Assembly (NCBI RefSeq): GCF_003129905.1
Contig: NZ_QFFM01000005.1
Coordinates: 79,802 to 143,801 of the forward strand
DNA from: Bifidobacterium callitrichidarum
GTDB lineage: Bacteria > Actinomycetota > Actinomycetes > Actinomycetales > Bifidobacteriaceae
Direction: 5' to 3'
Length of the DNA: 64,000 nucleotides
Below, one piece after another: positions 21,656 to 31,600 of the stretch (position 1 is the stretch's first letter; each line of letters starts with the position of its first letter). The notes beneath the pieces are model-generated. The model was not told where the DNA came from. It did not search any database and saw only the letters and a list, made by a program, of their open reading frames with translations. The position numbers and the translations under genes are program-made.

Positions 21656-21874
21656 ATGAACGATAACGAAATGGACAAACGATGGCTGAAGGCGTTGCAG
21701 ACCAAGAACATCGCTGTTCGGGGTCGTGCGAACGGTGATGAAGACCGGAGCGAAGGCAAGCGGAAGGGCTCATGCAAAACGGCTGCGCACTCCGCATTCG
21801 GAACATCGGTGCAACGTGCGCAACCGTTCAAGGCGACCGGTCACAAGGGCGGCATCAGCAGGCAGGGGAGCTGA
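21656..21874 (+). CDS. Possible small basic protein, 72 aa
   Basis: An ATG at 21656 is preceded by a very strong ribosome binding site, GAGAAGGAGGG (21641-21651). The encoded peptide is polar and basic, with no recognisable domain. It starts 26 bases from the proposed start of the divergent membrane-protein gene, which leaves little room for two promoters. It is supported mainly by the ribosome binding site. Confidence 0.35.
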   Translation: MNDNEMDKRWLKALQTKNIAVRGRANGDEDRSEGKRKGSCKTAAHSAFGTSVQRAQPFKATGHKGGISRQGS

Positions 21875-21961
21875 TTCGCTGTGCCTGTGACCGGGTCTTC
21901 GATGTCTTCAGTCCTCGATCTGCCTGTCCTGCCTGCAGAGGAATGGAAGACGTACGTGTCT

Positions 21962-22813
21962 TTAGTACACGGAGTAGCCGCCGTCGACCTGAAGGTTGGT
22001 GCCGGTGACGTACGAGGAGGCGTCGCTGGCGAGGAAGAGCACCGCGGTGGCGATTTCCTCGTTGGTGCCGAAGCGGTGCATCGGCACGGGCGCAGTCATC
22101 ACGTCGTGTGCCTCGGGCACGATGCGGCCCTCGAAGATGCCGGACCACACGTAGCCGGGCGAAACCGCGTTCGAACGGATGCCGTACGGGGCCAATGCGG
22201 CCGCCAGATAGCGCGCGTACTCGTAGATGCCGGCCTTGGACGCGCCGTATGCGGCAACCGGTGAGGGTCCGCCGGCGATGAAGTTCGCATTGTGCGCGGA
22301 CAGAGACGACGTGAACACCAGCGAGCCTCCGTGTCCATGCTCGCGCATGATGTGCTGGGTAATCTGCGCGGTCAGGTACGCGCCCGTCAGGTTGATGTCG
22401 ATGGTCTTCTGCCAGACCTCATACGGCTCGTCCGCGTCGTCGCCGGGCACGTTCACACCGGCATTGATGAACGCGACGTCCACGGTGCCGAGCTCATCAA
22501 CGAGCGAGGTCTTCAGCGCATCGACCTGCTCCTTATCGGACACATCGCAGTAGAGCGGCACGACCTTCACGCCGTAGCGTTCGGACAGTTCCTGCGCGAG
22601 CGGCTCAAGCGTCTCCTTGGTGCGCGGCAGATCGACGATCGCCACGTCGGCGCCCGCCTCGGCCCAGGCGGCGGTCACATTACGGCCGAGGCCACCGGCG
22701 CCGCCGGTGACGAAGCCCTTCTTGCCGGCCAATGAGAACCGGTCCATGATGCGATGGGCGGGGTCCTTCCACTGGTCGAGCGGATACTGGTCGAAGATTG
22801 TGGCGTCGGTCAT
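21962..22813 (-). CDS. Short-chain dehydrogenase/reductase
   Basis: This 283-aa classical SDR starts at the minus-strand ATG at 22813 with GGAGGAAC upstream. It has the cofactor loop TGGAGGLG near residue 36, the NAG motif (FINAGVN), catalytic Ser in FTSSLSAH, and Tyr/Lys in YGASK. The N-terminal extension (FDQYPLDQWKDP) and overall sequence recall gluconate 5-dehydrogenase or polyol dehydrogenase relatives. It probably oxidises a sugar or polyol in the cytoplasm. It lies downstream of the aldo-keto reductase in the same direction, but a hairpin in the gap may separate the transcripts. Confidence 0.88.
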   Translation of the reverse strand: MTDATIFDQYPLDQWKDPAHRIMDRFSLAGKKGFVTGGAGGLGRNVTAAWAEAGADVAIVDLPRTKETLEPLAQELSERYGVKVVPLYCDVSDKEQVDALKTSLVDELGTVDVAFINAGVNVPGDDADEPYEVWQKTIDINLTGAYLTAQITQHIMREHGHGGSLVFTSSLSAHNANFIAGGPSPVAAYGASKAGIYEYARYLAAALAPYGIRSNAVSPGYVWSGIFEGRIVPEAHDVMTAPVPMHRFGTNEEIATAVLFLASDASSYVTGTNLQVDGGYSVY

Positions 22814-22913
22814 ACGGTTCCTCCGTTCTGTTCGGTGTGGCGGCGTCATCGTCACCATCGTCAGAGCGAGCGTACCATACGAGGTCTGATGAATTTCGTA
22901 TTGCGCAGACGAA

Positions 22914-22968
22914 AATCTCCGGTAGCGAATCCTCCGCCGAAGGGGCGGGGCTTGCGCTACCGGAGATT
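22914..22968 (-). terminator. 14-bp hairpin, probable terminator of the aldo-keto reductase gene
   Basis: AATCTCCGGTAGCG (22914-22927) is exactly complementary to CGCTACCGGAGATT (22955-22968). On the minus strand it follows the aldo-keto reductase gene and runs into TTTTCG. The 27-base loop is GC-rich and itself structured. Confidence 0.55.
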
Positions 22969-23093
22969 CGATTCGTGTCGCTGGATGAACCGATATGTCG
23001 GAGATTCCGCTCCCAGCCAATGCGGTTAAGGCATGTGGTTGAAACATGCGGCTGGGCGGGTCACCAGGCATTCGGGCTTGTATGGAAACAGCC

Positions 23094-23948
23094 TTACGCT
23101 TCCTCATGCCAGTGGGGGTTCTGGCCGAACGTGTAGCCCTCCGGGTTGTCCATCGCGGCGATGTCCTGCATGTCCTGCTCGTCCAACGCGAAACCGGTCA
23201 GGTCCAGGTTCGCGCGCTGACGCTCGGCATGCATGGACTTCGGAATCGCCACGTCACCCAACTGCAGGTGCCAGCGCAGGATAGCGGCCACCGGCGAGAC
23301 GCCGTGCTTTTCGGCGATGCGCACGATGGTCGGATCCTTGAGCATCTGGTTCGCGCGTCCCAGCGGACTCCATGCCTCGGTGATGATGCCGTGAGCCTCG
23401 TCGTAAGCGCGCTGCTCGTTCTGCTGGAAGAACGGGTGCAACTCCACCTGGTTCACGGCCGGGGTGACGCCCGTGGCGCGGATCAGAAGATCAATGTGAC
23501 CCGGCAGGAAATTGCTCACGCCGATATGCTTCACGATGCCCTGCTTCTGCGCGTCGACCAGCGCCTGCCATGCCTCCACGAACTGGCCCTGCGAGGGGTT
23601 CGGCCAGTGGATGAGGTACAGGTCGATGTAGTCAAGACCCATGCGCGCCACCGACTCCTCGATGGTCGTGCGGGCCTCGTCGTACTGGTGATGGCGGCCC
23701 GGCAGCTTCGAGGCCACGATGATGTCCTCGCGCGGCACCTCCGACTCACGGATAGCCTTGCCCACCACGCCCTCGTTCTCATAGTTGAACGCGGAATCAA
23801 TGAGACGATAACCGACCTCAAGCGCCGACTTGATGGCCTCCACGCCGGCGAAACCATTGACCTTATACGTGCCGAAACCGATGGCCGGAAGCTCCAGCCC
23901 GTCATGCGCCTTGCGCACCGGAATCGCCGGCGGTTCCATAAGTGTCAT
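23094..23948 (-). CDS. Aldo-keto reductase
   Basis: This 284-aa NADPH-dependent reductase of the 2,5-diketo-D-gluconate reductase group begins at the minus-strand ATG at 23948 (AAAGGAGCG upstream). The catalytic tetrad is visible: Asp in LIDSA, Tyr in FNYENEG, Lys in ASKLPG, His in LIHWPNP. GVSNF and the C-terminal AIPKSMHAER cofactor-binding block are conserved. It should reduce aldehydes or ketoses in the cytoplasm. The upstream 587-base gap and its own leader suggest an independent promoter. Confidence 0.92.
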   Translation of the reverse strand: MTLMEPPAIPVRKAHDGLELPAIGFGTYKVNGFAGVEAIKSALEVGYRLIDSAFNYENEGVVGKAIRESEVPREDIIVASKLPGRHHQYDEARTTIEESVARMGLDYIDLYLIHWPNPSQGQFVEAWQALVDAQKQGIVKHIGVSNFLPGHIDLLIRATGVTPAVNQVELHPFFQQNEQRAYDEAHGIITEAWSPLGRANQMLKDPTIVRIAEKHGVSPVAAILRWHLQLGDVAIPKSMHAERQRANLDLTGFALDEQDMQDIAAMDNPEGYTFGQNPHWHEEA

Positions 23949-24535
23949 AATCGCTCCTTTGCCGTTGTGCCTGCTCCGAGCGAGTGGCCGGGGCAGAGGT
24001 TGGTACTGGGCTGATGCCCTGTCATGGACCACTGTACTCGCCGTGTTCTCGTTGAGCCGGGAGCCGATCGACTTCTGCGGTATGGCCGTTATGACAGTCG
24101 AATCGTTGACGGTTTTTCTCGAGGTGAATCGTTTGCGCACCGAATACCAAGCGAACGTGTCTCCTCTGGTGACAGGAAGGGAAGGACTCGCTGAGGACGG
24201 ATGGATAACTCGGAAGCCGGTCTTCAGAAAGTAGGCATGTCGAGCGAAACGGGGGAGCGCGAGACGCCATCGTCTATCCCATGCGCCGCTGATCGGTCGT
24301 TGAACCATGTGATGATCTGCGACTCGTTCACCGGATACAGGTTCCAGGCATCAAGTCCGACATTGACCGACTCCGGTCGGGCTCCGTCGGGGGAGAGCTG
24401 ATGGGTGTGCCCGTACAGGAGCCTGCGGCCATCGAGCCGACTGAGGAGTAGTCCGTGGGATTCATGTCAATCTTGGTTTAACGGAGCCTTTGGTTTTAAG
24501 CTGTCAATATCGCGAATTCCACGGGAAGGATGCAC
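23949..24535. repeat. Long spacer ending in half a MITE
   Basis: No convincing gene lies in this 587-base gap between divergent genes. At 24433-24488, GAGCCGACTGAGGAGTAGTCC followed by CATGTCAATCTTGGTTTAACGGAGCC matches the right half of the 17332 element. No left half is recognisable. The remainder holds short frames without ribosome binding sites. Confidence 0.55.
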
Positions 24536-25279
24536 ATGGAAACGTTGCCGGCATTATTACTGGTTGCGTCGCGATGGTTCCTGTACTGGACGGCGTACTC
24601 ATTCGTGGGCTGGGCGTGGGAGACCATGCTCAGCGTGGTGCTACGCAAACGGTTCGAGGACCGCGGCATGCTCAATGGCCCCATCTGCCCGATTTACGGT
24701 TTCGGCGCCCTTCTGGTGCTGGGACTGCTGCACGACGTGCGTGATCCGGTTGCGTTGTTCCTTTCCAGCGGCGTGATCGCCTGCACGTTGGAGTATGCAT
24801 CATCATGGGCCATCGAGAAGCTGTACCATGTGCGGTTCTGGGATTACACGGGCAAGCCATTCAACATCAACGGCCGCGTGTACCTCAACGGATTCCTGGC
24901 ATTCGGCGCCGGCGCCACTGCTGTGGTGTTGGTGGTCCAGCCGTGGATGACGGCCATCGTGGAATCATGGCCGGAACTTGCGGTTGCAATCGCGGCGTCC
25001 GTGCTGTTCGTGGCCACGGTGGTGGATTGGGTGATCACCCAGGCTGGCCTGCACAGCTTCGACTCCCGCCTCGCGCGCGTTGCCGAACAGATCAAGATGC
25101 TCAAACTCGAACAGATCGAGGCTATCGACACGCGCATCGACATGGCCGACGAAATGCTCACCCGTTCGCTCAGCTGGCAGCAGCGCCGACTGGTGCGCAT
25201 TTTCCCGGGACTGACCTCCCTGCGTAACCCTGATGTCGCCTCCCGTGTCCGACGGATACTGGAGCGTCGCGGCTGGTGA
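24536..25279 (+). CDS. CmpB-like (putative ABC transporter type IV) membrane protein
   Basis: The 247-aa product has four or five hydrophobic segments in its first 165 residues. Its signature stretches SFVGWAWET, GMLNGPICPIYGFGA and LEYASSWAIEKLYHVRFWDY are typical of the PF06541 (CmpB) family of uncharacterised integral membrane proteins. A charged, helical cytoplasmic tail of about 80 residues follows. I chose the ATG at 24536 because GGGAAGGA lies just upstream; an ATG at 24530 overlaps it. Despite the family name, no other ABC component is adjacent. Confidence 0.85.
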   Translation: METLPALLLVASRWFLYWTAYSFVGWAWETMLSVVLRKRFEDRGMLNGPICPIYGFGALLVLGLLHDVRDPVALFLSSGVIACTLEYASSWAIEKLYHVRFWDYTGKPFNINGRVYLNGFLAFGAGATAVVLVVQPWMTAIVESWPELAVAIAASVLFVATVVDWVITQAGLHSFDSRLARVAEQIKMLKLEQIEAIDTRIDMADEMLTRSLSWQQRRLVRIFPGLTSLRNPDVASRVRRILERRGW

Positions 25280-25389
25280 CCGGCGATCGGTGTTCTGGTT
25301 TGGCCCGATTCGTCCGATGTTTGAACGATCACGAATGCCATATTCCCGACCGATTCTCGACCCGCAGTCGTGTGCAACGTATAATGGGC

Positions 25390-25543
25390 GACGTTGCAGG
25401 GGAACCTTCACCGGAACCGAACACGTGCGCATCGTCATGCCGCGCGTTTACCGGCCGATCCAGTCGGCTGTCCGGCGGGTTGAGAAAGGCTTGGCCTGAC
25501 CCTTGGAACCTGTTGGCCAACACCATCGAAGGGAGCAATCACC
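25390..25543 (+). ncRNA. TPP riboswitch (THI element)
   Basis: The leader of the next gene carries the hallmarks of the thiamine pyrophosphate aptamer: GCAGGGG near the 5' end, TTGAGAAAGGCTTGGCCTGA in the pyrimidine-sensing half, and CCCTTGGAACCTGTTGG followed by CATCGAAGGGAG in the pyrophosphate-sensing half. The closing 3' strand GAAGGGAG is also the ribosome binding site of tenA. Ligand binding should therefore hide it, giving translational repression. Confidence 0.9.
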
Positions 25544-25544
25544 C

Positions 25545-26288
25545 ATGACTTTCGACACATCCGCATTCGGACCGATCACACTCGACCACATCCCGCCGTT
25601 CGCGCAGCACCTGCGCGAGGCCGCCGACCAAGTGTGGGAGGAGGGCTACAACCAGCCGTTCCTGCGTGAGCTCGGCAACGGCACGCTCGCTCGCGAGAAG
25701 TTCGCGTTCTACTTGCTACAGGACTACCGCTACCTCAACGACTACGCCAAGGTCCACGCGCTCGCGCTCACCAAGACCCAGGATCCGGAGATCATGCGAT
25801 TCATGGCCGACGTGCAGAACGGCATCTTCAACGTGGAGTCCGCCATGCACCGCAAGTACATGGCCAGCTATGGCATCAGCGCCGAGGAGATGAACAACGT
25901 CCGACAGTCCGCGTTCGCCCGCGCCTACACCTCCAACATCCTCTCGATCGCCTACGGCAACCCGCTCGTAGACGTTCTGGTGGGCGTACTACCGTGCGCC
26001 TGGGTGTACGCCGACTACGGCCAGCGCCTCGCCCGCGAATTCGCCGATACGCTCGAGTCGAACCCGTACAAGAGCTGGGTCGACATGTACAAGACGGAGG
26101 AGTTCTGGAGCTCGTCCGCATGGCTCATCGCGCACATCGAGCAGCTGGTTGAGGGCCTGAGCGAGGAACGCAAGGCCGAACTCACGGACATCTTCGTCAC
26201 CGGTGTGCAGAACGAATACATGTTCTGGGCCTCCGCCTACGACATGCAGTACTCCTGGAAGCCGGAGTGGGACGCGCCTCGCGCGTGA
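25545..26288 (+). CDS. tenA: TenA-family aminopyrimidine aminohydrolase (thiaminase II)
   Basis: The 247-aa all-helical product matches TenA, which salvages thiamine breakdown products by hydrolysing aminopyrimidines to HMP in the cytoplasm. Visible are REKFAFYLLQDYRYLNDYAK (substrate pocket), the likely catalytic Cys151 in VLPCAWVY, and the C-terminal Glu in VQNEYMFW. The ATG at 25545 follows a TPP riboswitch whose 3' strand contains the ribosome binding site. It stands alone with no thiD or transporter next to it. Confidence 0.95.
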   Translation: MTFDTSAFGPITLDHIPPFAQHLREAADQVWEEGYNQPFLRELGNGTLAREKFAFYLLQDYRYLNDYAKVHALALTKTQDPEIMRFMADVQNGIFNVESAMHRKYMASYGISAEEMNNVRQSAFARAYTSNILSIAYGNPLVDVLVGVLPCAWVYADYGQRLAREFADTLESNPYKSWVDMYKTEEFWSSSAWLIAHIEQLVEGLSEERKAELTDIFVTGVQNEYMFWASAYDMQYSWKPEWDAPRA

Positions 26289-26294
26289 CGACGG

Positions 26295-27017
26295 CTAAAG
26301 CGACCGCACGAAAGCGCGGATGTCGCTGATCTCCTCGTCGCAGATGGCATGGCCCATGCCGGGGTAGCCGTGGTATTCAAGATGGCCAGCGTCGTCGAGC
26401 ACCTGACGGGCGGTGCACTGGTCGAGCAACGGAATCGTGTGGTCGTTGGAGCCGTAAGCCAGGAAGAAGCGGGTCGGTGAATTCAGCCGGGCCGCTTCCT
26501 CGCCCTTGAAAGACGGGCTCAGCAGTATCGCCGCGTCGAACAGGTCGGGATACGCCTTGACCATCCGATACGACAGATACCCTCCCTGGGAGAAACCGAC
26601 CAGTGCCTTCTTGCGATGCGCGAATGTCGGGGAGTCCAGCAGCTGCGTCACGGCCTCGCCGACCGCCGTACATTCGCGACGGCGTTCCTCAGTGCTGCAC
26701 CCGTCTGGATACCAGTAGGTCCCGCCCATGTACGGGCGGTCGTACGTGCCGCGGAACGAGAGGTAGCTTGGTTCGATTGTTGATTCGGCGGGCGATTCGG
26801 CCAGTACTGCGGTATTAGCCGAATCGGTTTCGACGCGCGCGCCGCCCGTGCCGGTCGTGCCGTGCGCTGCATGGCTCGCACCATTCGTTATACGGTCCGC
26901 ATACACCGCATCGATGATGCGCACCATCTCGCTCTCGTCATTGCCATACCCATGGAACATCACGAACAGCGGGTCGCTGCCGCCCGCATCGATCTGACTA
27001 GTCACCCGAAGACGCAT
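26295..27017 (-). CDS. Alpha/beta-hydrolase, phospholipase/carboxylesterase type
   Basis: This 240-aa hydrolase has an oxyanion-hole segment FVMFHGYGNDE, nucleophile elbow GFSQGG, acid Asp in YGSNDHTIP, and catalytic His in GMGHAI. That is the order of the abhydrolase_2 (LysoPLA/YpfH-like) family. A Ser/Thr/Ala/Gly-rich insert of about 35 residues between the first and second blocks is not usual. No signal peptide is visible, so it is a cytoplasmic esterase of unknown substrate. It is divergent from the BREX locus and convergent with tenA, six bases away. Confidence 0.85.
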   Translation of the reverse strand: MRLRVTSQIDAGGSDPLFVMFHGYGNDESEMVRIIDAVYADRITNGASHAAHGTTGTGGARVETDSANTAVLAESPAESTIEPSYLSFRGTYDRPYMGGTYWYPDGCSTEERRRECTAVGEAVTQLLDSPTFAHRKKALVGFSQGGYLSYRMVKAYPDLFDAAILLSPSFKGEEAARLNSPTRFFLAYGSNDHTIPLLDQCTARQVLDDAGHLEYHGYPGMGHAICDEEISDIRAFVRSL

Positions 27018-27167
27018 AGTAAATCACCTCTTAACCAGCGAGTGTAGCCTCAAAAGCAACAGCAAGTTCCACGGTCTTCGCATATGTCCCACGAAAAATG
27101 CGATGTCATATCCCCTCCAAAGTGTATTCTGAAATATTCTTGTCAAAAAACGACACGAGGAGCGGCA
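27018..27167 (+). promoter_or_regulatory. Divergent promoter region upstream of the BREX locus
   Basis: This 150-base, comparatively AT-rich spacer must hold the promoter of the BREX operon and that of the divergent esterase. TATTCT occurs twice ten bases apart (about 27125 and 27135), either of which could serve as a -10 for brxA. I cannot place a -35 with confidence. Confidence 0.35.
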
Positions 27168-27839
27168 ATGCCAGGTTCGTACGGTACCGAGACCATGCAG
27201 GACGAACAGCGTTATCGTCTATCGTTCACGGTCGGGGGACTTCTCGCCCCGCAGGGACACATCATTGCTGCGCTGTTCATTGCCAATGACGTTCAGGAAG
27301 ACGCAGACGATCATGGAAGCGAACTGGGGGAACGTATTACACGAATCCGCCGGCAGGCCATTGATGAGAATGTTCTTTCTATTCGTACTCAGGCGGCAAG
27401 CACCCGTACGGTCAGCGAAGTAGCCAAACGTCTGAGCACGCTTACCGAGACGGAACTCCGTTATTTGGCTTCCGGTGATACTCCGGCCAGTGACCAGCAG
27501 GCGTTCATGTGGGTGGCGATGTGCCGCTATTACGCCCTAGTGGGGGAATTTGCCAGCGAGGTGCTGCGTGACCACTATCTGATGGGTATGCCGACCGTAA
27601 CCCGTGAGGATTACGATCGTTTCATTCTCGCCAAGGCAATGTGGCATCCGGAACTGGAGAAAATCAGCACAGCGACGGCGAACAAACTTCGTTCGAATGT
27701 ATTCAAGGCAATGACCGAGGGCGGATTGATAGAGCGGGGAAGTGACACGCTCCGGCCTTCACTGCTCAGCAAAACCGTGACCGGTATCCTTGAGAGCAGG
27801 CCGGAATCATTCCTGTTCTTTCCGATGAGGGAACACTGA
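27168..27839 (+). CDS. brxA: BREX protein BrxA (DUF1819)
   Basis: First gene of a type 1 BREX phage-exclusion locus. The 223-aa product (ATG at 27168, GAGGAG upstream) matches BrxA-like DUF1819 proteins in length and features: YRLSFTVGGLLAPQG at the start, the TRTVSEVAKRLSTL segment, YALVGEFASEVLRDHYLMG, and ILAKAMWHPELEKISTAT near the end. BrxA is a small helical DNA-binding protein that contributes to exclusion. An upstream reading from 27084 lacks a ribosome binding site. brxB follows in the same direction after about 40 bases. Confidence 0.9.
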   Translation: MPGSYGTETMQDEQRYRLSFTVGGLLAPQGHIIAALFIANDVQEDADDHGSELGERITRIRRQAIDENVLSIRTQAASTRTVSEVAKRLSTLTETELRYLASGDTPASDQQAFMWVAMCRYYALVGEFASEVLRDHYLMGMPTVTREDYDRFILAKAMWHPELEKISTATANKLRSNVFKAMTEGGLIERGSDTLRPSLLSKTVTGILESRPESFLFFPMREH

Positions 27840-27880
27840 GAGGCAGTGAAACAATGCCAGTGAGAGGAGACAGGGCAGCA

Positions 27881-28606
27881 ATGGCAATTGACGACACCGC
27901 GCAACGTCAATCCCTCGGTATTGAGCGGGATTTCGACGGGCTGTTCCACTACATGCAATCCAAACGTTTCCGTAACGGTGAAGACACCGGTGGCGAGCCG
28001 GCGAACTATATCTACGCCTATCCTCCGGACAAGGAATTGGAGGTCGAACGGCGTATTCCGATGCTGGTGAGCCGACTGCAAGGCATGGATCCCGTGGATG
28101 CCGATGACTCCGCGCCGTCGGTATTGGTCATCGACCTGTACAGGCTGGTCATCCAGATCATGAAGGACAACGACGTCTTCGATACTGCCATCGAACAGGA
28201 ACCCGAAATGCATGGCGATGCCGACGAATCTGAAAATGACTCGTGGCCGGCGCTGCAGGAAGACGATTTCTACCAGGCGCTCGCCGGCATGCTCGGTCCT
28301 GACGGCGACGATTTGAAGGAGACGCTCAAGGCACTGTATAAGCGTGCAAAGGCAGACAATGAGGCCGATCTCGTGTTCCTGACCGGAGTCGGCCAGGTAT
28401 ACCCGTACATCCGCACGCATGCGCTGCTCAACTGCGTGCAGGAGGTCATAGACGAACACACGCCCGTAGTGGTATTCTTCCCGGGAACCTACGAGAAGAC
28501 CGCGTCGACCGTATCGGTGATGCGTCTGTTCGACCGGCTCGACGCGGACAACTACTACCGTGCATTCAGCCTCAACACCGCGATCATGGAAGGAGCCGAC
28601 GCATGA
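27881..28606 (+). CDS. brxB: BREX protein BrxB (DUF1788)
   Basis: This 241-aa protein belongs to the DUF1788/BrxB family, a small required BREX component of unclear biochemistry. YIYAYPPDKELEVERRIP near residue 44, LVFLTGVGQVYPYIRTHALLN in the second half, and VVVFFPGTYEK are the characteristic blocks. I chose the ATG at 27881, ten bases after GAGAGGAGA; an ATG at 27854 is possible. A charged acidic insert (EQEPEMHGDADESENDSW) lies mid-protein. Its TGA overlaps the brxC ATG, so the two are translationally coupled. Confidence 0.9.
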   Translation: MAIDDTAQRQSLGIERDFDGLFHYMQSKRFRNGEDTGGEPANYIYAYPPDKELEVERRIPMLVSRLQGMDPVDADDSAPSVLVIDLYRLVIQIMKDNDVFDTAIEQEPEMHGDADESENDSWPALQEDDFYQALAGMLGPDGDDLKETLKALYKRAKADNEADLVFLTGVGQVYPYIRTHALLNCVQEVIDEHTPVVVFFPGTYEKTASTVSVMRLFDRLDADNYYRAFSLNTAIMEGADA

Positions 28607-31600
28607 GCGACATGAACGAATCGCGAGACAGCGCATTGCAGTTCAGGAACATCTTCGCCAGGAACATCGAAGACAAGATCGACGGCGTCATCAAGGCCAG
28701 CGACGACAGCAACCTCATCGACGAGGTGAACGAATACGTGCTGACCAACGAGATCCAGACCAATCTCGAACGGTTCCTTGACACGTACAACGACCCATCC
28801 GCCGACTACACGAACGGCGTATGGATCTCCGGTTTCTTCGGCTCGGGTAAATCCCATCTGTTGAAGATCCTCTCCCATATTCTAGGCGATATCCCCAAGC
28901 CTTTCCTCACGGCCGGCACCGAGCCGCCCAGCCGCATACAGGTCATCGACATCATGAAGGCCAAAGCCCGCGACGCCGAGAACCACGAGCTTGAGGGACT
29001 GCTGGACGCCAACCTGCGTATCCCCGCCACCTCGCTGCTGTTCAACATCGACAGTAAGGCGCAGAAGGGCAGCAAGACCGTGCTCATGGATGCGTTCATC
29101 CGCGTGTTCGACGAGGCCCGCGGCTATTACGGTGCCAACAAGTATGTGGCGAAGATGGAACGTGACCTCGATGCCAACGGGTGCCTGGACGAATTCATGC
29201 GCCAATTCGAATCGATCGCCGGCAAACCGTGGTCCAAAGGTCGCGCACAGGCCGCGTTCTCCGGTCCGAAGATCGACAAGGCGTTCGCCGCAGCCACCGG
29301 CGATGAGATCAGGGACATTCTCAAGGATTACCAGAAACAGTACAATCCGACCATCGCCGATTTCGCCGACGACGTGAATGACTGGCTACAGCGGCAGGAT
29401 GACGGTCGCCGCCTGATTTTCCTAGTGGATGAAGTCGGCCAGTTCATCGGTTCCAGTACGGATCTCATGCTCAATCTGCAAACCGTGACGGAGGAACTGT
29501 TCGCGCGCACCAACGGCCGCGTGTGGGTGATTGTCACCTCGCAGGAGGACATCGATGCCGTGATCGGCGACCGCTCGGTCAGCCAGGGACTTGACTTCAC
29601 GAAGATCAAGGGCCGGTTCGCCGTCAACCTGAAACTCTCCAGCGCCGACGCCATCGAAGTCATTCAGAAACGACTATTGGCCAAAAACGAGCAGGGCGAA
29701 ACGGCTACGGAGGAACTGTGGCAAGCCTACCGCGACGAGCTCGACGCCCTGTTCACCTTCCAGGGCGAAGGTGGCGCACGCCAGTTCAAAAACCTCAAAT
29801 TCGGCACTCAAGAGGACTTCATCGCCACCTACCCGTTCGTCAACTACCAGTTCCTGCTGTTCCAGGATGCGATGCGCGGCATGAGCGCCGCCGGATTCTT
29901 CGAAGGCCAGCATCGTTCGGTCGGCGAACGTTCGCTCCTGTCCACGATCAGCAGTGCTTTGGTTGAGCACAAGACCGATGCAGTCGGCGGCCTGATTCCG
30001 TTCAGCGCCCTGTACGACGGCATTTCCGGCACCATCCAGAGTTCGGTGAACCACCGCATCATCGAAGCGGAACGCGAACTCGCCCCGGATATGCAGAAGC
30101 TGGCCCTGCCGCTGCTTAAGGCGCTGTTGCTGGTTAAGCAGGTCAAGGATTTCAAGGCCAATGTGCGCAACCTGCGCATCCTTGTTCTCGGCCGGTTCGG
30201 CGAGGATCTGCCCGAGCTGGAACGGCGTATCCAGGATACGCTGAACATGCTGGAACGGCAGAACTACGTGCATCGCACCGGCGACGAATACGAGTATCTG
30301 ACCAACGACGAACAGGCCGTCGAAAGCGAGATCAAGAATGTCGACATCGAGGACCGGCAGATTCGCGACCGCTTGGGCAGAATCGTCAGCGAGGACATTC
30401 TCGGACAGCCGTTGACCGTCGAATATGGGCAGGGGCGGCAGAAAGTGAAGTTCCGGTACGGTCTGACCATCGACAACGTGGCGCAGGGACGGACCTATCC
30501 GATTACGCTGCACATCGTCACCCCGATGGACGACATACCTCTGGACGCCAAGATCATGCGATCGTCCGGCGAACGCGGGGAACTGCGCGTGATTCTTGAC
30601 GGCGACGGCTCCAATTTCATGAACGACCTGACCATGGTCGAACGTACCGAGAAGTATCTCCGTCTGCACGCCAACGAGCAGGGTTCCTGCAAGCACATCC
30701 TTGACGCCAAGCGCGGCGATCTCGACATCATGAAGCGGGAACTGAAAGCCACGGTGTCCAAAGCATTGTGCTCGGCCGTCATCGCCTACAACGGCGCCAC
30801 GTTGGACACGAAGGCGCGCGAAAGCGCGACCGGCGTCATCACGGAGGCTATGCATACGCTGATCGGACGCTTGTACACCAACTTCCGACTGGTGGAAGGT
30901 CTTGCGTACACCGAACGTGACCTTCCCGCCGTGCTCGCCGACGCTTCGGACTCCGCACCGTCGCTGGACGGCACCGATTCCGTGCAGACTCGTCTGGATC
31001 TGCCCGCACAGGACGTGTACGATTATGCGGCCGGTCAGATTCATCGCAATCTCGTGCCGACCGTCAGGGACGTCATCGCGCATTACGAGAACGAGCCGTA
31101 TGGCTGGCCGCTGGCGGATACACTCGCATGCCTGTGCTACCTGTACGGTACCGAACGGATTCGCCTGACGATTGACAGCAATCGGATTCCGCGCACCGAT
31201 GTGGTCAAGTATCTGACCAATCAGAAAAAGATCGAAAGCATGCGCGTGGAGATTCCGAAGCGCTATGATGCCGCCAAACTCCGGGAACTGCGCAACTTCA
31301 CCAACGATTACCTTGGTCTGACTGCAGACAAGCTGCCCGGCGATGCCGAAGACATGGCGCGCGTCATCAGGGACGGGTTGCGCGAACAGATACGTGCGAT
31401 CGAACAGATGAAGGCTGCCAATGGACAGTTCGAGTTCGTCGCGGCGCTTGACGAACCGCTGGAACGATTGAGGACCGTGGCCGCCAAGCCCGAGGAATGG
31501 ATACTGGACGTCTTCCCCTCCGCCGGTGAGGATGACAATACCGACCAGCTGCTTGACGACAAGGAAGACGTGATCGACCTAGTCCGCAAGGTGCTCAAAG

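Noticed and set aside
23949..24462. Possible small genes in the long spacer, such as a plus-strand frame ending at 24234
   Set aside because: They lack ribosome binding sites and domain features; the best frame starts inside the opposite-strand aldo-keto reductase gene.
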